From positions 6,200,001-6,264,000 of the forward strand of contig NZ_CP049838.1 in NCBI RefSeq assembly GCF_013085465.1: DNA of 64,000 nucleotides, written 5' to 3'. This DNA comes from Streptomyces asoensis (lineage in GTDB: Bacteria; Actinomycetota; Actinomycetes; Streptomycetales; Streptomycetaceae). A program made the position numbers and the translations under genes. This document shows positions 1 to 9,959 of this stretch, piece after piece; position 1 is the stretch's first letter; each line of letters begins with the position of its first letter. The notes under the pieces were generated by a model. That model made no database searches and was not told the DNA's origin. It saw only the letters and a list, made by a program, of their open reading frames with translations.

Positions 1-492
1 ATCGGGCGCGGCGGCCGGTTGGCCGCCCATCGGATACAGCTCCCACTCCCCGGGTTCATGGGTCATCCCCAGCAGCCGCCGCCAGGTGACGGTGTCGGTC
101 CTCCCGGTCGTCGGCAGCCCGCGCTTGCCCTGGAAGCCCTTCACGGCCTGCTCGGTGACCTCGCCGTACGTTCCCGTGGGCCCCACGAAGAGCCAGGCGA
201 TCTGGCGCAGCCGGGCCTGGAGCTCACGGACGTCACGCCCCTTGTCGCCGCGCGACCACAGGACCGCGGGAGGCGGGGCGCCGGTGGCCGGAGCACTCGG
301 CCTGTCGTCGGTGGTGGTCCGCGCCGGGGCTGACGCCGACGCCGACGCCGACGCCGAGGCCGTCCGGCCGACGTCGGCGGGCACGGGCGAGCGCTCCGCT
401 CCGTCCGCGTCGGGGGCCTGCACGCTACAGCCGCACACCGTCATCAGAGCCGCCGTGCCGGCCAGGACGGCGATCGATCTCCGCATCCGCAT
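1..492 (-). CDS. Peptidoglycan-binding-domain lipoprotein (C-terminus outside window)
   Basis: The frame is open through the left edge; 164 codons are visible. The N-terminus is MRMRRSIAVLAG followed by a hydrophobic stretch and Cys22 in the context VCGC, a plausible lipobox although Cys at -2 is unusual. An Ala-Ser repeat (about residues 45-55) and a Pro/Thr-rich linker follow. Then comes a segment with WSRGDKGRDVRELQARL, GTYGEVTEQAVKGFQ and GLPTTGRTDTVTW, the pattern of the PG_binding_1 fold. Such lipoproteins sit outside the membrane and bind murein, often with a catalytic domain that would lie beyond the window. A G-rich Shine-Dalgarno (SD) lies about 12 nt before ATG 492; ATG 486 is an alternative. 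Confidence 0.8.
   Translation of the reverse strand, partial: MRMRRSIAVLAGTAALMTVCGCSVQAPDADGAERSPVPADVGRTASASASASASAPARTTTDDRPSAPATGAPPPAVLWSRGDKGRDVRELQARLRQIAWLFVGPTGTYGEVTEQAVKGFQGKRGLPTTGRTDTVTWRRLLGMTHEPGEWELYPMGGQPAAAPD
327..358. repeat. GACGCC hexanucleotide microsatellite inside the lipoprotein gene
   Basis: About five tandem copies of a 6-bp GACGCC-type unit encode the Ala-Ser run of the linker. Being a multiple of three, length changes would stay in frame. Confidence 0.75.
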
Positions 493-705
493 GCCTGAGA
501 TGTTCCCCCCGGATGACGCTTCGCGAACGGAGCGGCATTGTGGTGACCGGCACCGCGAACAGTCTGTGAGGAAGGTCCCAGCGTGGTCCTCTGCACCGGG
601 TGCACGCGCGCCGATACAGTCCGTCGGACGGTCGGACCGTACTGACGGGTAACCGACCCGAGTGGTCGAAGCAGCGGGTATTGCTCAGCGGGAGGCATCA
701 CACCC

Positions 706-2286
<1,581 letters not shown>

Positions 2287-2377
2287 GCTGGGCGATTCCC
2301 TCGAATGGGTGATCGGGGGCGGAAACCGCCCGTTCCTGGTTAGGCTCGTGGAGGGTGGTCCCGATAAGGAGGGTGCC

Positions 2378-2959
2378 GTGGCTGTGATGCTGCACGAGTC
2401 GTCGCTCGCTGATGCTGCCGACCGGCTGTGGGAGGAGCTGCCCGGGCACCGGGTGGAGATCCTCAACGGGAGCATTGTCGTGACGCCGCCGCCGGATGGG
2501 CCGCACCAAGTGACACTGTCCTGGCTGATCGTGGCGTGCCACGAAGCCGGGGATCGGCAGGCCGGGCTGAAAACGGTCGGGGGAATCGGCTTGTGGTTGC
2601 CGACCGGGCCGGATGATTACGCCGTGCCGGACCTGTCCGTGGTGGATGCCGACTTCCACGACGCACTGGTCGAGAAGAACTGCTATGCCCCGCATGTCTT
2701 CCGCATGGTGTTGGAAGTGACGTCCTCCAACTGGACGAACGACACAGCCACCAAGGTCGACATCTACGCCAGGGCCAACATCCCGGTCTACGTCATCGCC
2801 GACCGCAGGCATGACGTGGTGCTCCTGTATCGAGACCCCGTCGACGGCAAGTACCCCGACCCCCTCCGCTACCAGCGAGGCCAGGCCGTCCCCGTTCCCG
2901 AGTCCGTCGGTGTCGCTCTCGAGCTCTGCGTCGACACCCTCCTCGACGGCGACGACTAG
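2378..2959 (+). CDS. Uma2-family (DUF820) putative endonuclease
   Basis: A 193-residue protein. The start is GTG 2378 because AAGGAGGG lies at 2366-2373 with 4 nt spacing; GTG 2384 and ATG 2387 are alternatives. It shows the Uma2 pattern: HRVEILNGSIVV near the start, PDLSVV mid-protein, VLEVTSSNWTNDTATK with the Glu and Lys of the PD-(D/E)XK-like site, then Y-A-x-xxIPVYVI. Uma2 proteins are numerous in Streptomyces and mostly of unknown role. It ends tail-to-tail with the monooxygenase gene, the two stop codons overlapping by 4 bp. Confidence 0.85.
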   Translation: MAVMLHESSLADAADRLWEELPGHRVEILNGSIVVTPPPDGPHQVTLSWLIVACHEAGDRQAGLKTVGGIGLWLPTGPDDYAVPDLSVVDADFHDALVEKNCYAPHVFRMVLEVTSSNWTNDTATKVDIYARANIPVYVIADRRHDVVLLYRDPVDGKYPDPLRYQRGQAVPVPESVGVALELCVDTLLDGDD

Positions 2960-4299
2960 CCGAGGCCGACCCGTGCGCGGTAGGACGCGAGGCCTTCCTC
3001 CGTGGCGCCCGCCCAGCCCACATAGCCGTCCGGGCGGACCAGGAACACGCCGTCCGGCAGGGTCACCAGGGTCCAGTCCGGGCCCCTGAGCCGGTCGAAG
3101 AGGCGGACGCCGTCGACCGTCAGGTCCGGGACGCGGTCGCCGGCGGACAGCGGACCGGGGTTCTCCCGGGTCTCCTCGCTCAGTGACGAGTGCCGGTAGT
3201 TGAGGCCCAGTTGGCGGGTCGACGCACCCCGCTTCGCCTCCTCGCGGTGGATCGCGGTGGAGAGGCCGAGCACGTGCTCGGCGATGGGGCGGCGCTCCTC
3301 CTCGTAGGTGTCCAGCAGGGCTTCCGGTGCCCGCCCGCCCAGTACGGCGCCCAGTTTCCAGCCCAGGTTGTATGCGTCCTGGACGCTGGTGTTCAGGCCC
3401 TGGCCGCCGGCCGGGGAGTGGACGTGCGCCGCGTCGCCCGCCAGGAAGATCCGTCCCTCGCGGAAGCGGTCCGCCAGGGCTGCGCGCGGGCGGAAGTCGG
3501 ACACCCAGAAGAGCTCCGTCACCGCCCCGGGGGCGAGGTGGGTGCGCTCCGAGACCAGCTTGCGGACGCCCTCCAGGGAGAGATCCGGATCCGTTCCGCC
3601 GGGGAGCCGTGCCACCAGCTGGAACCGGTCCGTCCCGGCCAGGGGGCACAGCGCCAGGAAGCCCGCGTCCGGCCCGCTCGGCGGGAACAGATGCCACCAC
3701 GTGCGGTCCAGGTCGGGGATCCGTACGTCCGCCACCAGGGTCGGGTCCGGGTCGAGCGTCTCGCCCCGCATCTCGATGCCCAGCGCGCGGCGCACCGCCG
3801 AGCGGCCGCCGTCCGCGGCGACGGCGTACCGGGCGCGGACCGGCTCGCCGGAGGCGAAGTGCGCCGTCACACCCTCCGTGTCCTGCTCGAGCCGCGTCAC
3901 CTCACGGCCGAAGGCCACGGTCCCGCCCAGCTCCGTCAGCCGTGCCAGCAGGATCTCCTGGTTGCGCCACTGCGGGATCATCCAGGGGCCGGTGAAGCGG
4001 GAGCCCTCCTCGCCGTCCTCCGCCGGGTCGAACATCGGGTGCTCGCCGGCCTGCTCGCCGTCCGCCCAGACCATGCCCACCGGGTACGCGCCACCGGCGG
4101 CGAGGACCTCGTCGAGGACGCCGAGATCCTCGTAGACCTCCATCGTGCGCGGCTGGAGGCCCTTGCCGCGTGAGCCGGGGGCGAGGGTCTCGCCGCGTTC
4201 CACCACCAGCGCGTCCACTCCGCGCCGGGCCAGGTCGATGCCGAGGGCGAGGCCGGTGGGGCCCGCGCCGACGATCAGGACGTCCACGTTCATATCCAT
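2956..4299 (-). CDS. FAD-dependent aromatic-ring monooxygenase (PheA/TfdB family, Rox-like)
   Basis: A 447-residue flavoprotein hydroxylase. The N-terminal GxGPTG dinucleotide-binding motif follows strand VDVLIVGAG. GDAAHVHSPAGGQGLNT near residue 285 is the second FAD (GD) motif. The length matches short class A hydroxylases; the C-terminal thioredoxin-like domain of TfdB or phenol hydroxylase is shortened. These enzymes use NAD(P)H and O2 to hydroxylate phenolic or antibiotic substrates; the substrate here is unknown. An AAGGAG SD at 4306-4311 precedes ATG 4299 and overlaps an operator-like palindrome. Its divergent TetR neighbour suggests substrate-induced expression. Confidence 0.88.
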   Translation of the reverse strand: MDMNVDVLIVGAGPTGLALGIDLARRGVDALVVERGETLAPGSRGKGLQPRTMEVYEDLGVLDEVLAAGGAYPVGMVWADGEQAGEHPMFDPAEDGEEGSRFTGPWMIPQWRNQEILLARLTELGGTVAFGREVTRLEQDTEGVTAHFASGEPVRARYAVAADGGRSAVRRALGIEMRGETLDPDPTLVADVRIPDLDRTWWHLFPPSGPDAGFLALCPLAGTDRFQLVARLPGGTDPDLSLEGVRKLVSERTHLAPGAVTELFWVSDFRPRAALADRFREGRIFLAGDAAHVHSPAGGQGLNTSVQDAYNLGWKLGAVLGGRAPEALLDTYEEERRPIAEHVLGLSTAIHREEAKRGASTRQLGLNYRHSSLSEETRENPGPLSAGDRVPDLTVDGVRLFDRLRGPDWTLVTLPDGVFLVRPDGYVGWAGATEEGLASYRARVGLG

Positions 4300-4308
4300 G
4301 CAACTCTC

Positions 4309-4323
4309 CTTAACGCTGTTAAG
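4309..4323. promoter_or_regulatory. TetR operator-like palindrome 1
   Basis: CTTAACGCTGTTAAG has 6-bp palindromic arms and overlaps the SD of the monooxygenase gene. It is one of a matched pair with 4346-4360, centres 37 bp apart, in the TetR/monooxygenase divergent promoter. Confidence 0.75.
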
Positions 4324-4345
4324 TGCCGTCGTTCACGAGGATGGC

Positions 4346-4360
4346 CTTAACGGCGTTAAG
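4346..4360. promoter_or_regulatory. TetR operator-like palindrome 2
   Basis: CTTAACGGCGTTAAG is palindromic except at its central base. It overlaps a TAAGCT -10-like box at 4357-4362 that lies 7 nt before the GTG of the TetR gene, so binding here would repress the regulator itself. Confidence 0.75.
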
Positions 4361-4369
4361 CTGTCAAGT

Positions 4370-5020
4370 GTGAGTACCGAACGACGCGCCCCCCTCGACC
4401 GCAAGCGGGTGGCGGACACCGCGCTCAGGCTGCTCGACGAGGCTGGTCTCGACGGGCTGACCCTGCGTGCCATCGCCAGGGAACTGGACGTCAAGGCGCC
4501 CGCCCTGTACTGGCACTTCAAGGACAAACAGGCCCTGCTGGACGAGATGGCGACCGAGATGTACCGGCGGATGGTCGCGGGCATCGCGCTCGACCCCGCC
4601 GACACCTGGCAGGACCGGACGCGCAAGGCCAACCACGGGCTGCGCGCGGCGCTGCTCGCCTACCGCGACGGCGCGAAGGTCTTCAGCGGCTCCCGCTTCA
4701 CCGGCACCGACCACGCCGTGCAGATGGAGGAGAACCTGCGCCTGTTCACCGCCGCCGGCTTCACCCTCGCCGACGCCGTACGCGCCTCGTCGACCGCGTA
4801 CGCGTACACCATCGGGTTCGTCACCGAGGAGCAGGGCGTGCACCCGCGGCCGGACGAGCGGCGCGAGGGGTTCGACGTGGCGGAACGTGCCCGGCTGCTC
4901 GCCGAGTTCCCGCTGTCGGCGAAGGCGGGCGCGGAGATCTTCGAGGATTACGACCGGCAGTTCGGGGAAGGTCTGGAGATCATCGTGGCCGGAATCGCCG
5001 CGCGGTACGGGGTGCGGTAG
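4370..5020 (+). CDS. TetR/AcrR-family repressor
   Basis: A 216-residue regulator. The N-terminal helix-turn-helix has the TetR pattern: LDEAGLDGLTLRAIARELDVKAPALYWHFKDK, ending in the diagnostic YWHF. The rest is helical and fits the TetR C-terminal ligand domain. The start is GTG 4370: no SD is visible, but TAAGCT lies 7 nt upstream, suggesting a leaderless mRNA. Two CTTAAC...GTTAAG palindromes between it and the divergent monooxygenase are the expected operators, so it probably represses both genes until bound by a substrate of the monooxygenase (inference). Confidence 0.9.
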   Translation: MSTERRAPLDRKRVADTALRLLDEAGLDGLTLRAIARELDVKAPALYWHFKDKQALLDEMATEMYRRMVAGIALDPADTWQDRTRKANHGLRAALLAYRDGAKVFSGSRFTGTDHAVQMEENLRLFTAAGFTLADAVRASSTAYAYTIGFVTEEQGVHPRPDERREGFDVAERARLLAEFPLSAKAGAEIFEDYDRQFGEGLEIIVAGIAARYGVR

Positions 5021-5068
5021 ACCCATACCTACGGCAGGCCGGCCGGGGCGCGATCCGGAGTCGTCTGT

Positions 5069-5096
5069 CGATTCACCGCATTCGATTCACCGCATT
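5069..5096. repeat. 14-bp tandem duplication
   Basis: Two adjacent copies of TCGATTCACCGCAT lie in the 131-bp gap between the TetR gene and the glycan locus. Confidence 0.7.
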
Positions 5097-5139
5097 GCGC
5101 AACTCATCGCGCGTTCTTATCGCGTTCACATCGCGCCCC

Positions 5140-5145
5140 TAGTTT
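5140..5145 (+). promoter_or_regulatory. -10-like box of a leaderless glycan-locus promoter
   Basis: TAGTTT ends 6 nt before ATG 5152 and no SD is present, so transcription probably starts at or next to the start codon. Confidence 0.45.
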
Positions 5146-5151
5146 CGCCGA

Positions 5152-6177
5152 ATGCCTGACATATCCAGCCGGGTGCAGGAGTCCCGCGTGCCCCGTCAGC
5201 GGGGTGGCGCCGCGCTCGTCTCTTATGTACTGCCCGTCTTCAACGAACAGGACGGGATCCGCCACTTCCACGAGGAGCTCGTGGCGGCACTGCGCGAACG
5301 CCCCGAGTACGCCTTCGAGTTGGTGTACGTCGACGACGGCTCCGCCGACGGCACGTCGCTCATCCTGGAAGACATCGCGAAGAACGACCGGCGCGTCCGG
5401 GTCGTCGACTTCGCGCGCAACTTCGGCCACCAGATGGCCATCACGGCCGGTATCGACGAGGCGCGCGGCGACGCCGTGATCGTCATGGACACCGACCTCC
5501 AGGATCCGCCGAAGGTCAGCCTCCAGCTGATCGACGCCTGGCGGGACGGCGCGGAGGTCGTGCACGCCCGTCGGCGCAGCCGTCAGGACACACTCTTCAA
5601 GCGGGCCACCGCGCACGCCTACTACCGTCTGCTGCGGTCCTCCACCGATGTGGACATCCCGCTGGACACCGGCGACTTCCGGCTCATGGACCGACGCGCC
5701 GCCGACGAGCTGCGGCGCTTCAGGGAGCGCAGCCGGTTCGTGCGCGGCATGGTCGCCTCGATGGGCTTCCGGCAGAGCGAGGTGCACTTCGACCGCGACG
5801 AGCGGTTCGCCGGCGAGACCAAGTACCCGCTGCGCAAGATGGCGCGCCTCGCCATCGACGGCCTGACCGGCTTCTCCACCGCACCCCTGCGGATGATCAC
5901 CAAACTGGGTTTCGCGGTGCTCGCGTTCTCCCTCGTCGGCATCTGCTACGCGCTCGGCATGAAGGTGCTGCGGCCCGAGATCACGGTCTCCGGCTGGACG
6001 ATGCTGATGGTCGTCGTCCTGTTCATGGGCGGTGTGCAGATGCTGTCGCTCGGCGTGCTGGGCAGCTACATCGGACGTACGTACAACGAGGTGCAGGGGC
6101 GGCCCCTGTACACCGTGCGGCAGGTCATCTCGCACGACTCGGAGGCCGGCGGTGACGGCACCGGCCATGGCCACTGA
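5152..6177 (+). CDS. Polyprenyl-phosphate glycosyltransferase (GT2, GtrB/DPM1-like)
   Basis: A 341-residue membrane-anchored GT2. The GT-A domain begins at VSYVLPVFNEQDG (about residue 23), with YVDDGSADGT near 60 and the DTDLQDPP metal-binding motif near 113. Two hydrophobic segments at about 236-258 and 270-292 match the GtrB/ArnC topology. Such enzymes load a sugar onto polyprenyl phosphate on the cytoplasmic face. The next gene encodes a GtrA-like membrane protein, the usual partner. It is the first gene of a three-gene operon with overlapping ends. No SD; the start is supported by the -10 box 6 nt upstream. Confidence 0.9.
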   Translation: MPDISSRVQESRVPRQRGGAALVSYVLPVFNEQDGIRHFHEELVAALRERPEYAFELVYVDDGSADGTSLILEDIAKNDRRVRVVDFARNFGHQMAITAGIDEARGDAVIVMDTDLQDPPKVSLQLIDAWRDGAEVVHARRRSRQDTLFKRATAHAYYRLLRSSTDVDIPLDTGDFRLMDRRAADELRRFRERSRFVRGMVASMGFRQSEVHFDRDERFAGETKYPLRKMARLAIDGLTGFSTAPLRMITKLGFAVLAFSLVGICYALGMKVLRPEITVSGWTMLMVVVLFMGGVQMLSLGVLGSYIGRTYNEVQGRPLYTVRQVISHDSEAGGDGTGHGH

Positions 6178-6631
6178 GGACATGGTGCGGGCCGGCACCC
6201 GTACGGGCACCGACGCCCCGGCAGGTGGCGACACCCCGCAGGGCACCGGCACCCGCACCCGCGACCTCCGGCAGCTGATCACCTACGCGCTGGTCGGCGG
6301 CAGTGGCGTCCTCCTCGACCTGGGCGCGTTCCTGCTGCTCTACAACGTGGCCGGTCTGCACGAGCAGGTGGCCAACGTGCTCTCCACCAGCCTCGGCATC
6401 ACCAACAACTTCGTCCTGAACGCCCTGTTCACCTTCGGCAAGCGCGACCGTCTGCTGCGGCGCTATCTGCGCTTCTACGCCGTCGGCCTGACCGGTATCG
6501 CCCTGACGTTCGTCCTGCTCGCGGTGTTCTCCCGAGGGCTCGGCATCGATCCGAACCTGGTGAAGGCCGGCTCGCTGCCGTTGGTGCTGGTCTTCCAGTT
6601 CGCGCTCAACAGAAAGTGGAGTTTCGCATGA
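6152..6631 (+). CDS. GtrA-family membrane protein
   Basis: A 159-residue protein with four predicted membrane helices and the GtrA signature: QLITYALVGGSGVLLDLG at the first helix, GITNNFVLNALFTF in the middle and QFALNRKWSF at the end. GtrA proteins are thought to flip or help flip polyprenyl-linked sugars made by GtrB. GTG 6152 is chosen because GGAGG at 6141-6145 is 6 nt away; ATG 6167 would be 21 nt from it. The gene overlaps the end of the GtrB-like gene by 26 bp and shares ATGA with the next gene, indicating translational coupling. Confidence 0.85.
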   Translation: MTAPAMATEDMVRAGTRTGTDAPAGGDTPQGTGTRTRDLRQLITYALVGGSGVLLDLGAFLLLYNVAGLHEQVANVLSTSLGITNNFVLNALFTFGKRDRLLRRYLRFYAVGLTGIALTFVLLAVFSRGLGIDPNLVKAGSLPLVLVFQFALNRKWSFA

Positions 6632-7896
6632 ACCTCGGCGTCATCGGCGCGGGAGCGACCGGCCTCACCGCCGCGTACGACGCGGTCAAGCAGGGCCACG
6701 CGGTCACCGTCCTGGAGGCCGCCGACGAACTCGGCGGGCTCGCCGCGTCGATCCCCGTCGGGGGAGTGCCGCTGGAGCGCTACTACCACCACATCTTCCG
6801 CAGCGACCGTCAGATGATCGAGCTCATCGAGGAACTGGGCTTGGGCGGCGACCTGCGTTTCCACAAGACCACCACCGGTGTGTTCCGGGGCGGGCGGATG
6901 CACCCCTTCAGCACGCCGCTGGAGATGCTGACCTCCCCGCTGTACGGCCTGCCCGCCGGTGTCCGCTTCGGTCTGTCGTCGGCCTGGTTGAAGGTCGTGC
7001 GTGACGGGGAGCGGTTCACCGACCGCACCGCCCTGAGCTGGCTGCGCAAGTGGGCCGGGCGGCGCGCCACCGAGGCCGTCTGGGAGCCGCTGCTGCGCGG
7101 CAAGTTCGGCGACCGCGCCGACCAGGTGTCCATGGCCTGGCTGTGGGCGCGGGTCCACTGCCGCACCTTCGAACTCGGCTACATGGACGGCGGGTTCGAG
7201 CGGGTCTACGCGACGCTCGCCGACCGGATCGCCGAGCGCGGCGGCAAGGTCGAGTTCGGCAAGCGGATGGAGACGATACGTCAGGACGGTGGCGACGGGC
7301 AGGTCGCCGTGCGCACCGCCGACGGCGCCTCGTACACCTTCGACCATCTGATCGTCACCACTCCGCAGCCCGCCTTCGCCAAGGCCGCCGACGCGCCCGC
7401 CGACGACGCCGTCTGGCGCAACCAGTATCTGGGCGCGACCTGCTTCGTCCTGGAGCTGGACCGCAGCGCCATCCCGTACTACTGGCTCAACATCAACGAG
7501 CCCGACTTCCCCTTCCTGGCGGTCGTCGAGCACACGCAGATGATCGACCCGGCGCAGTACGGGGGCCGTCACATCCTCTACGTGGGCAACTACGTCGAGC
7601 GGGACGACCGGCGCTTCACCACCGAGCCGGCCGAGCTGCTGGAGCGGTTCCTGCCGTGGCTCCAGCGGGTGAACCCGGAGTTCGACCGCTCCTGGATCCA
7701 GGCCTGGCACTTCTCGCGGGCGCCCTTCGCCCAGCCCGTGGTCACGCCCGAGTACAAGGCGCTGATCCCCGGCCACGAGACCCATCTCAGCGGGGTGACG
7801 CTCGCGACGATGGCGCAGATCTACCCGCAGGACCGGGGGCAGAGCTACTCGGTGGAGCTGGGTCACAAGGCGGCGCGCATCGCGGGCGTCGCCTGA
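6628..7896 (+). CDS. NAD(P)/FAD-dependent oxidoreductase (amine-oxidase/protoporphyrinogen-oxidase fold)
   Basis: A 422-residue flavoprotein. An N-terminal Rossmann motif (GVIGAGATGLTAAYD, then VLEAADELGG) is followed by RYYHHIF and a substrate domain. It resembles the flavin-containing oxidoreductase/UDP-galactopyranose-mutase-like superfamily found in sugar-polymer loci; the reaction is unknown. The ATG overlaps the stop of the GtrA-like gene (ATGA, 6628-6631), with GTGGAG upstream, so it is the third gene of a GtrB-GtrA-oxidoreductase operon. A role in modifying a lipid-linked sugar is inferred from context only. Confidence 0.8.
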   Translation: MNLGVIGAGATGLTAAYDAVKQGHAVTVLEAADELGGLAASIPVGGVPLERYYHHIFRSDRQMIELIEELGLGGDLRFHKTTTGVFRGGRMHPFSTPLEMLTSPLYGLPAGVRFGLSSAWLKVVRDGERFTDRTALSWLRKWAGRRATEAVWEPLLRGKFGDRADQVSMAWLWARVHCRTFELGYMDGGFERVYATLADRIAERGGKVEFGKRMETIRQDGGDGQVAVRTADGASYTFDHLIVTTPQPAFAKAADAPADDAVWRNQYLGATCFVLELDRSAIPYYWLNINEPDFPFLAVVEHTQMIDPAQYGGRHILYVGNYVERDDRRFTTEPAELLERFLPWLQRVNPEFDRSWIQAWHFSRAPFAQPVVTPEYKALIPGHETHLSGVTLATMAQIYPQDRGQSYSVELGHKAARIAGVA

Positions 7897-7940
7897 CCTG
7901 CCCGCGTCGCCCGACCTGCCCGCGTCGCCTGACCTGCCTC
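7890..7940. repeat. Short direct repeat at the 3' end of the oxidoreductase gene
   Basis: About three copies of an 18-bp unit, CGTCGCC(T/C)GACCTGCCCG, begin at the stop codon and run into the gap. Confidence 0.7.
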
Positions 7941-7964
7941 AGAGCGCCTGCGTCACAGAAGAAC

Positions 7965-7994
7965 GGCCCCGGCGGGGAGTTCACCGCCGGGGCC
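7965..7994. terminator. Bidirectional hairpin terminator
   Basis: An 11-bp perfect GC stem (7965-7975 with 7984-7994) with an 8-nt loop is followed by TTTC. It separates two convergent genes. Confidence 0.85.
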
Positions 7995-8016
7995 TTTCGT
8001 GTGAGCCGTATGTGTC

Positions 8017-9753
8017 TCAGCGGCGCGCGGTGCACACCACGAGCTGCCGCCCCTCGGGCTTGGGGCACTCGTACGCCCTGCGGATGTCGGCGGCGATCCG
8101 CGGGTCGATGATGCCCAGCGACAGCCAGCTGGGCTGGTAGACGGCGTAGGCGGCCGGGTGCTCCTGCGTGATGCAGCGCACGTTCTCCCGGGTCGACTCC
8201 AGCGAGGGCACCTCGGTGAGCTGCTTGGGCACGTTGAAGAAGGTGGGGAAGGGGTACCGGCAGGCGGTGGGGTGGGCGATGTAGTAGGCCTGCTGACCGA
8301 AGGTCAGATACAGCACGGGTGCGCCGTCCGGGAGTTCGGCGTCCACCTGCTGGGCCGCCGCCTCCGCCGACCGCGCCTGCGTTTTGAGCTCCGCGTTGGT
8401 CGTGACGATCCGCCCCTCGATCACGCGGACCCCGGACAGGGGCCACACGGTCGCGGCCAGGCACATGACGAGCGCGAGGACCGGCAGGGCCACCGGAACA
8501 CGCAGGGCGCCCGCCCGCGGTGCCCGCACCCACAGCAGGTCCACCACCCCGGCGAGCAGGGCCGCGGCCGAGGCGAGCCACGCGACGACCGCGGTGTCGA
8601 CGTCCGCACGGACGAGGGCGAGCAGCGGTGCCAGCGCCCCGTACAGGAGGGCGAGCACGGTGAGGCACAGCGGAGGCCGGCCGTGTGCGCCGTACCAGCG
8701 GCCGATCGCGAGAGCGGTCAGGGCCGCGGCCACCACCGGCAGGCTCTCGCCGTGGTAGGCGAACCAGTTGCCCTGGTAGACCACGACGGCCAGACCGACG
8801 ACGAGGAGCAGCAGCGTGACGAGCACGGCCTCGACGCGCTGCCGGCGCGACGGGAGGGTGGCGGCGAACAGCAGCAGCGCGCCGGGCAGCAGCGCGAGCA
8901 CCGGCGTCAGCGCGATCCGGTCGCCCAGGTAGTCGGCGGTCCGCAGCAGCAGGTCCGAGACGACGACCGGATCCTTGCCCAGCGCATGCGCGTTGATGTA
9001 CGGCATGTCGCGCAGCCACTGGAGCTCGCGCGAGCCCGACCAGGCGCTGACCGCGAACAGCAGGCCGGTGCCGACGGCGGTCGCGGCGGCGAGCAGCAGG
9101 CCCCGTACCCGGTCCACGGCGAAGACCACGAGGAGCGCCATCGCGGCGGTGCCCGCGGTGGAGTACTTCATCAGTACGGCGAGACCGAGCGGCAGCGCGC
9201 CGAGCGCGGCGGCCTGCCAGCGGCCGCGGACGCCCAGCGCGGCGGCGACGCCGACCGTCGCGAAGACGATCGCGAACCACTCCGGCTGCAAGTAGTCGAT
9301 GACGGGCGCGAAGGCCAGGGTGAGGGCGATCAGGCCCGAGACGAGCAGCGCGTCCCGCTCGGGCAGACGGCGGCGCAGAGCCCCGTACAGAAGGAGACCG
9401 GCGGCCGCGCACAGGGCGATGCCGATGAGCCGCAGGAGGGCCTCGCGCACCGCGTTCGAGCCGCCGGTGACGGAGTCCAGACCGTCGAGCAACCAGCGGT
9501 AGAAGAAAGGCCGGTGGGCGAATATCTCGGAGGGGGAGAGCCCGCCCGCCCCCGTCGTCCGCAGCGCGGCGAGTACATAGCGGATGTCGAGAAAGACACC
9601 GGCGGTGAGGGTCGTGTAGATCAGCAGCGCGGCGGTGGTGATGGCGGTGGTCCACCCCGCGGGAGAGGTGAGGCGCAGCCGACGCGATGCCGGTCCGTGC
9701 GGGCTCTGCCCGCGCTGCGCGGCGGGCGGAGGTGAGGTGGATATGTCGGTCAC
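8017..9753 (-). CDS. Polytopic membrane protein, probable GT-C-type glycosyltransferase
   Basis: A 578-residue protein with about ten or more hydrophobic segments between residues 30 and 440. A C-terminal soluble domain of roughly 130 residues (from WPLSGVRVIEG onward) is likely extracytoplasmic. The first loop between helices carries acidic and aromatic residues, as in GT-C enzymes (PMT/ArnT-like) that use polyprenyl-phosphate sugars. That would fit a GtrB-like donor maker across the terminator, but no motif proves it. The start is GTG 9753. It diverges from the GT2 gene at 9960. Confidence 0.65.
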   Translation of the reverse strand: MTDISTSPPPAAQRGQSPHGPASRRLRLTSPAGWTTAITTAALLIYTTLTAGVFLDIRYVLAALRTTGAGGLSPSEIFAHRPFFYRWLLDGLDSVTGGSNAVREALLRLIGIALCAAAGLLLYGALRRRLPERDALLVSGLIALTLAFAPVIDYLQPEWFAIVFATVGVAAALGVRGRWQAAALGALPLGLAVLMKYSTAGTAAMALLVVFAVDRVRGLLLAAATAVGTGLLFAVSAWSGSRELQWLRDMPYINAHALGKDPVVVSDLLLRTADYLGDRIALTPVLALLPGALLLFAATLPSRRQRVEAVLVTLLLLVVGLAVVVYQGNWFAYHGESLPVVAAALTALAIGRWYGAHGRPPLCLTVLALLYGALAPLLALVRADVDTAVVAWLASAAALLAGVVDLLWVRAPRAGALRVPVALPVLALVMCLAATVWPLSGVRVIEGRIVTTNAELKTQARSAEAAAQQVDAELPDGAPVLYLTFGQQAYYIAHPTACRYPFPTFFNVPKQLTEVPSLESTRENVRCITQEHPAAYAVYQPSWLSLGIIDPRIAADIRRAYECPKPEGRQLVVCTARR

Positions 9754-9903
9754 GTGCGCGAACGTAGCATCGAATTCCGCGAGAATACGGGGTGATGAAA
9801 AGGGGGAGGGGTCGGCTCACCCGTTCTTCATCTGCCATTTCCCGACCCGATCCGGATGTCACGCCGAATTCACCTGAGTGTCGGCGACGGGACATGCGGA
9901 AGC

Positions 9904-9925
9904 TGATCCTACTTTCTTAGGATCA
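9904..9925. promoter_or_regulatory. Inverted repeat in divergent glycan promoter region
   Basis: TGATCCTA and TAGGATCA form perfect 8-bp arms around a 6-nt centre in the 206-bp gap between the GT-C-like and GT2 genes, about 35-55 bp before GTG 9960. It could be an operator; no matching site was found elsewhere in the window. Confidence 0.5.
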
Positions 9926-9959
9926 CTTGACTTTCCGCTGAGAATCCAGGTGCGCACAC

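Noticed and set aside
8158..9735. A 525-codon plus-strand open frame across the GT-C-like gene
   Set aside because: It consists mainly of Arg, Gly, Gln, Glu and Ala with no motif; the opposite strand encodes a clear polytopic membrane protein.
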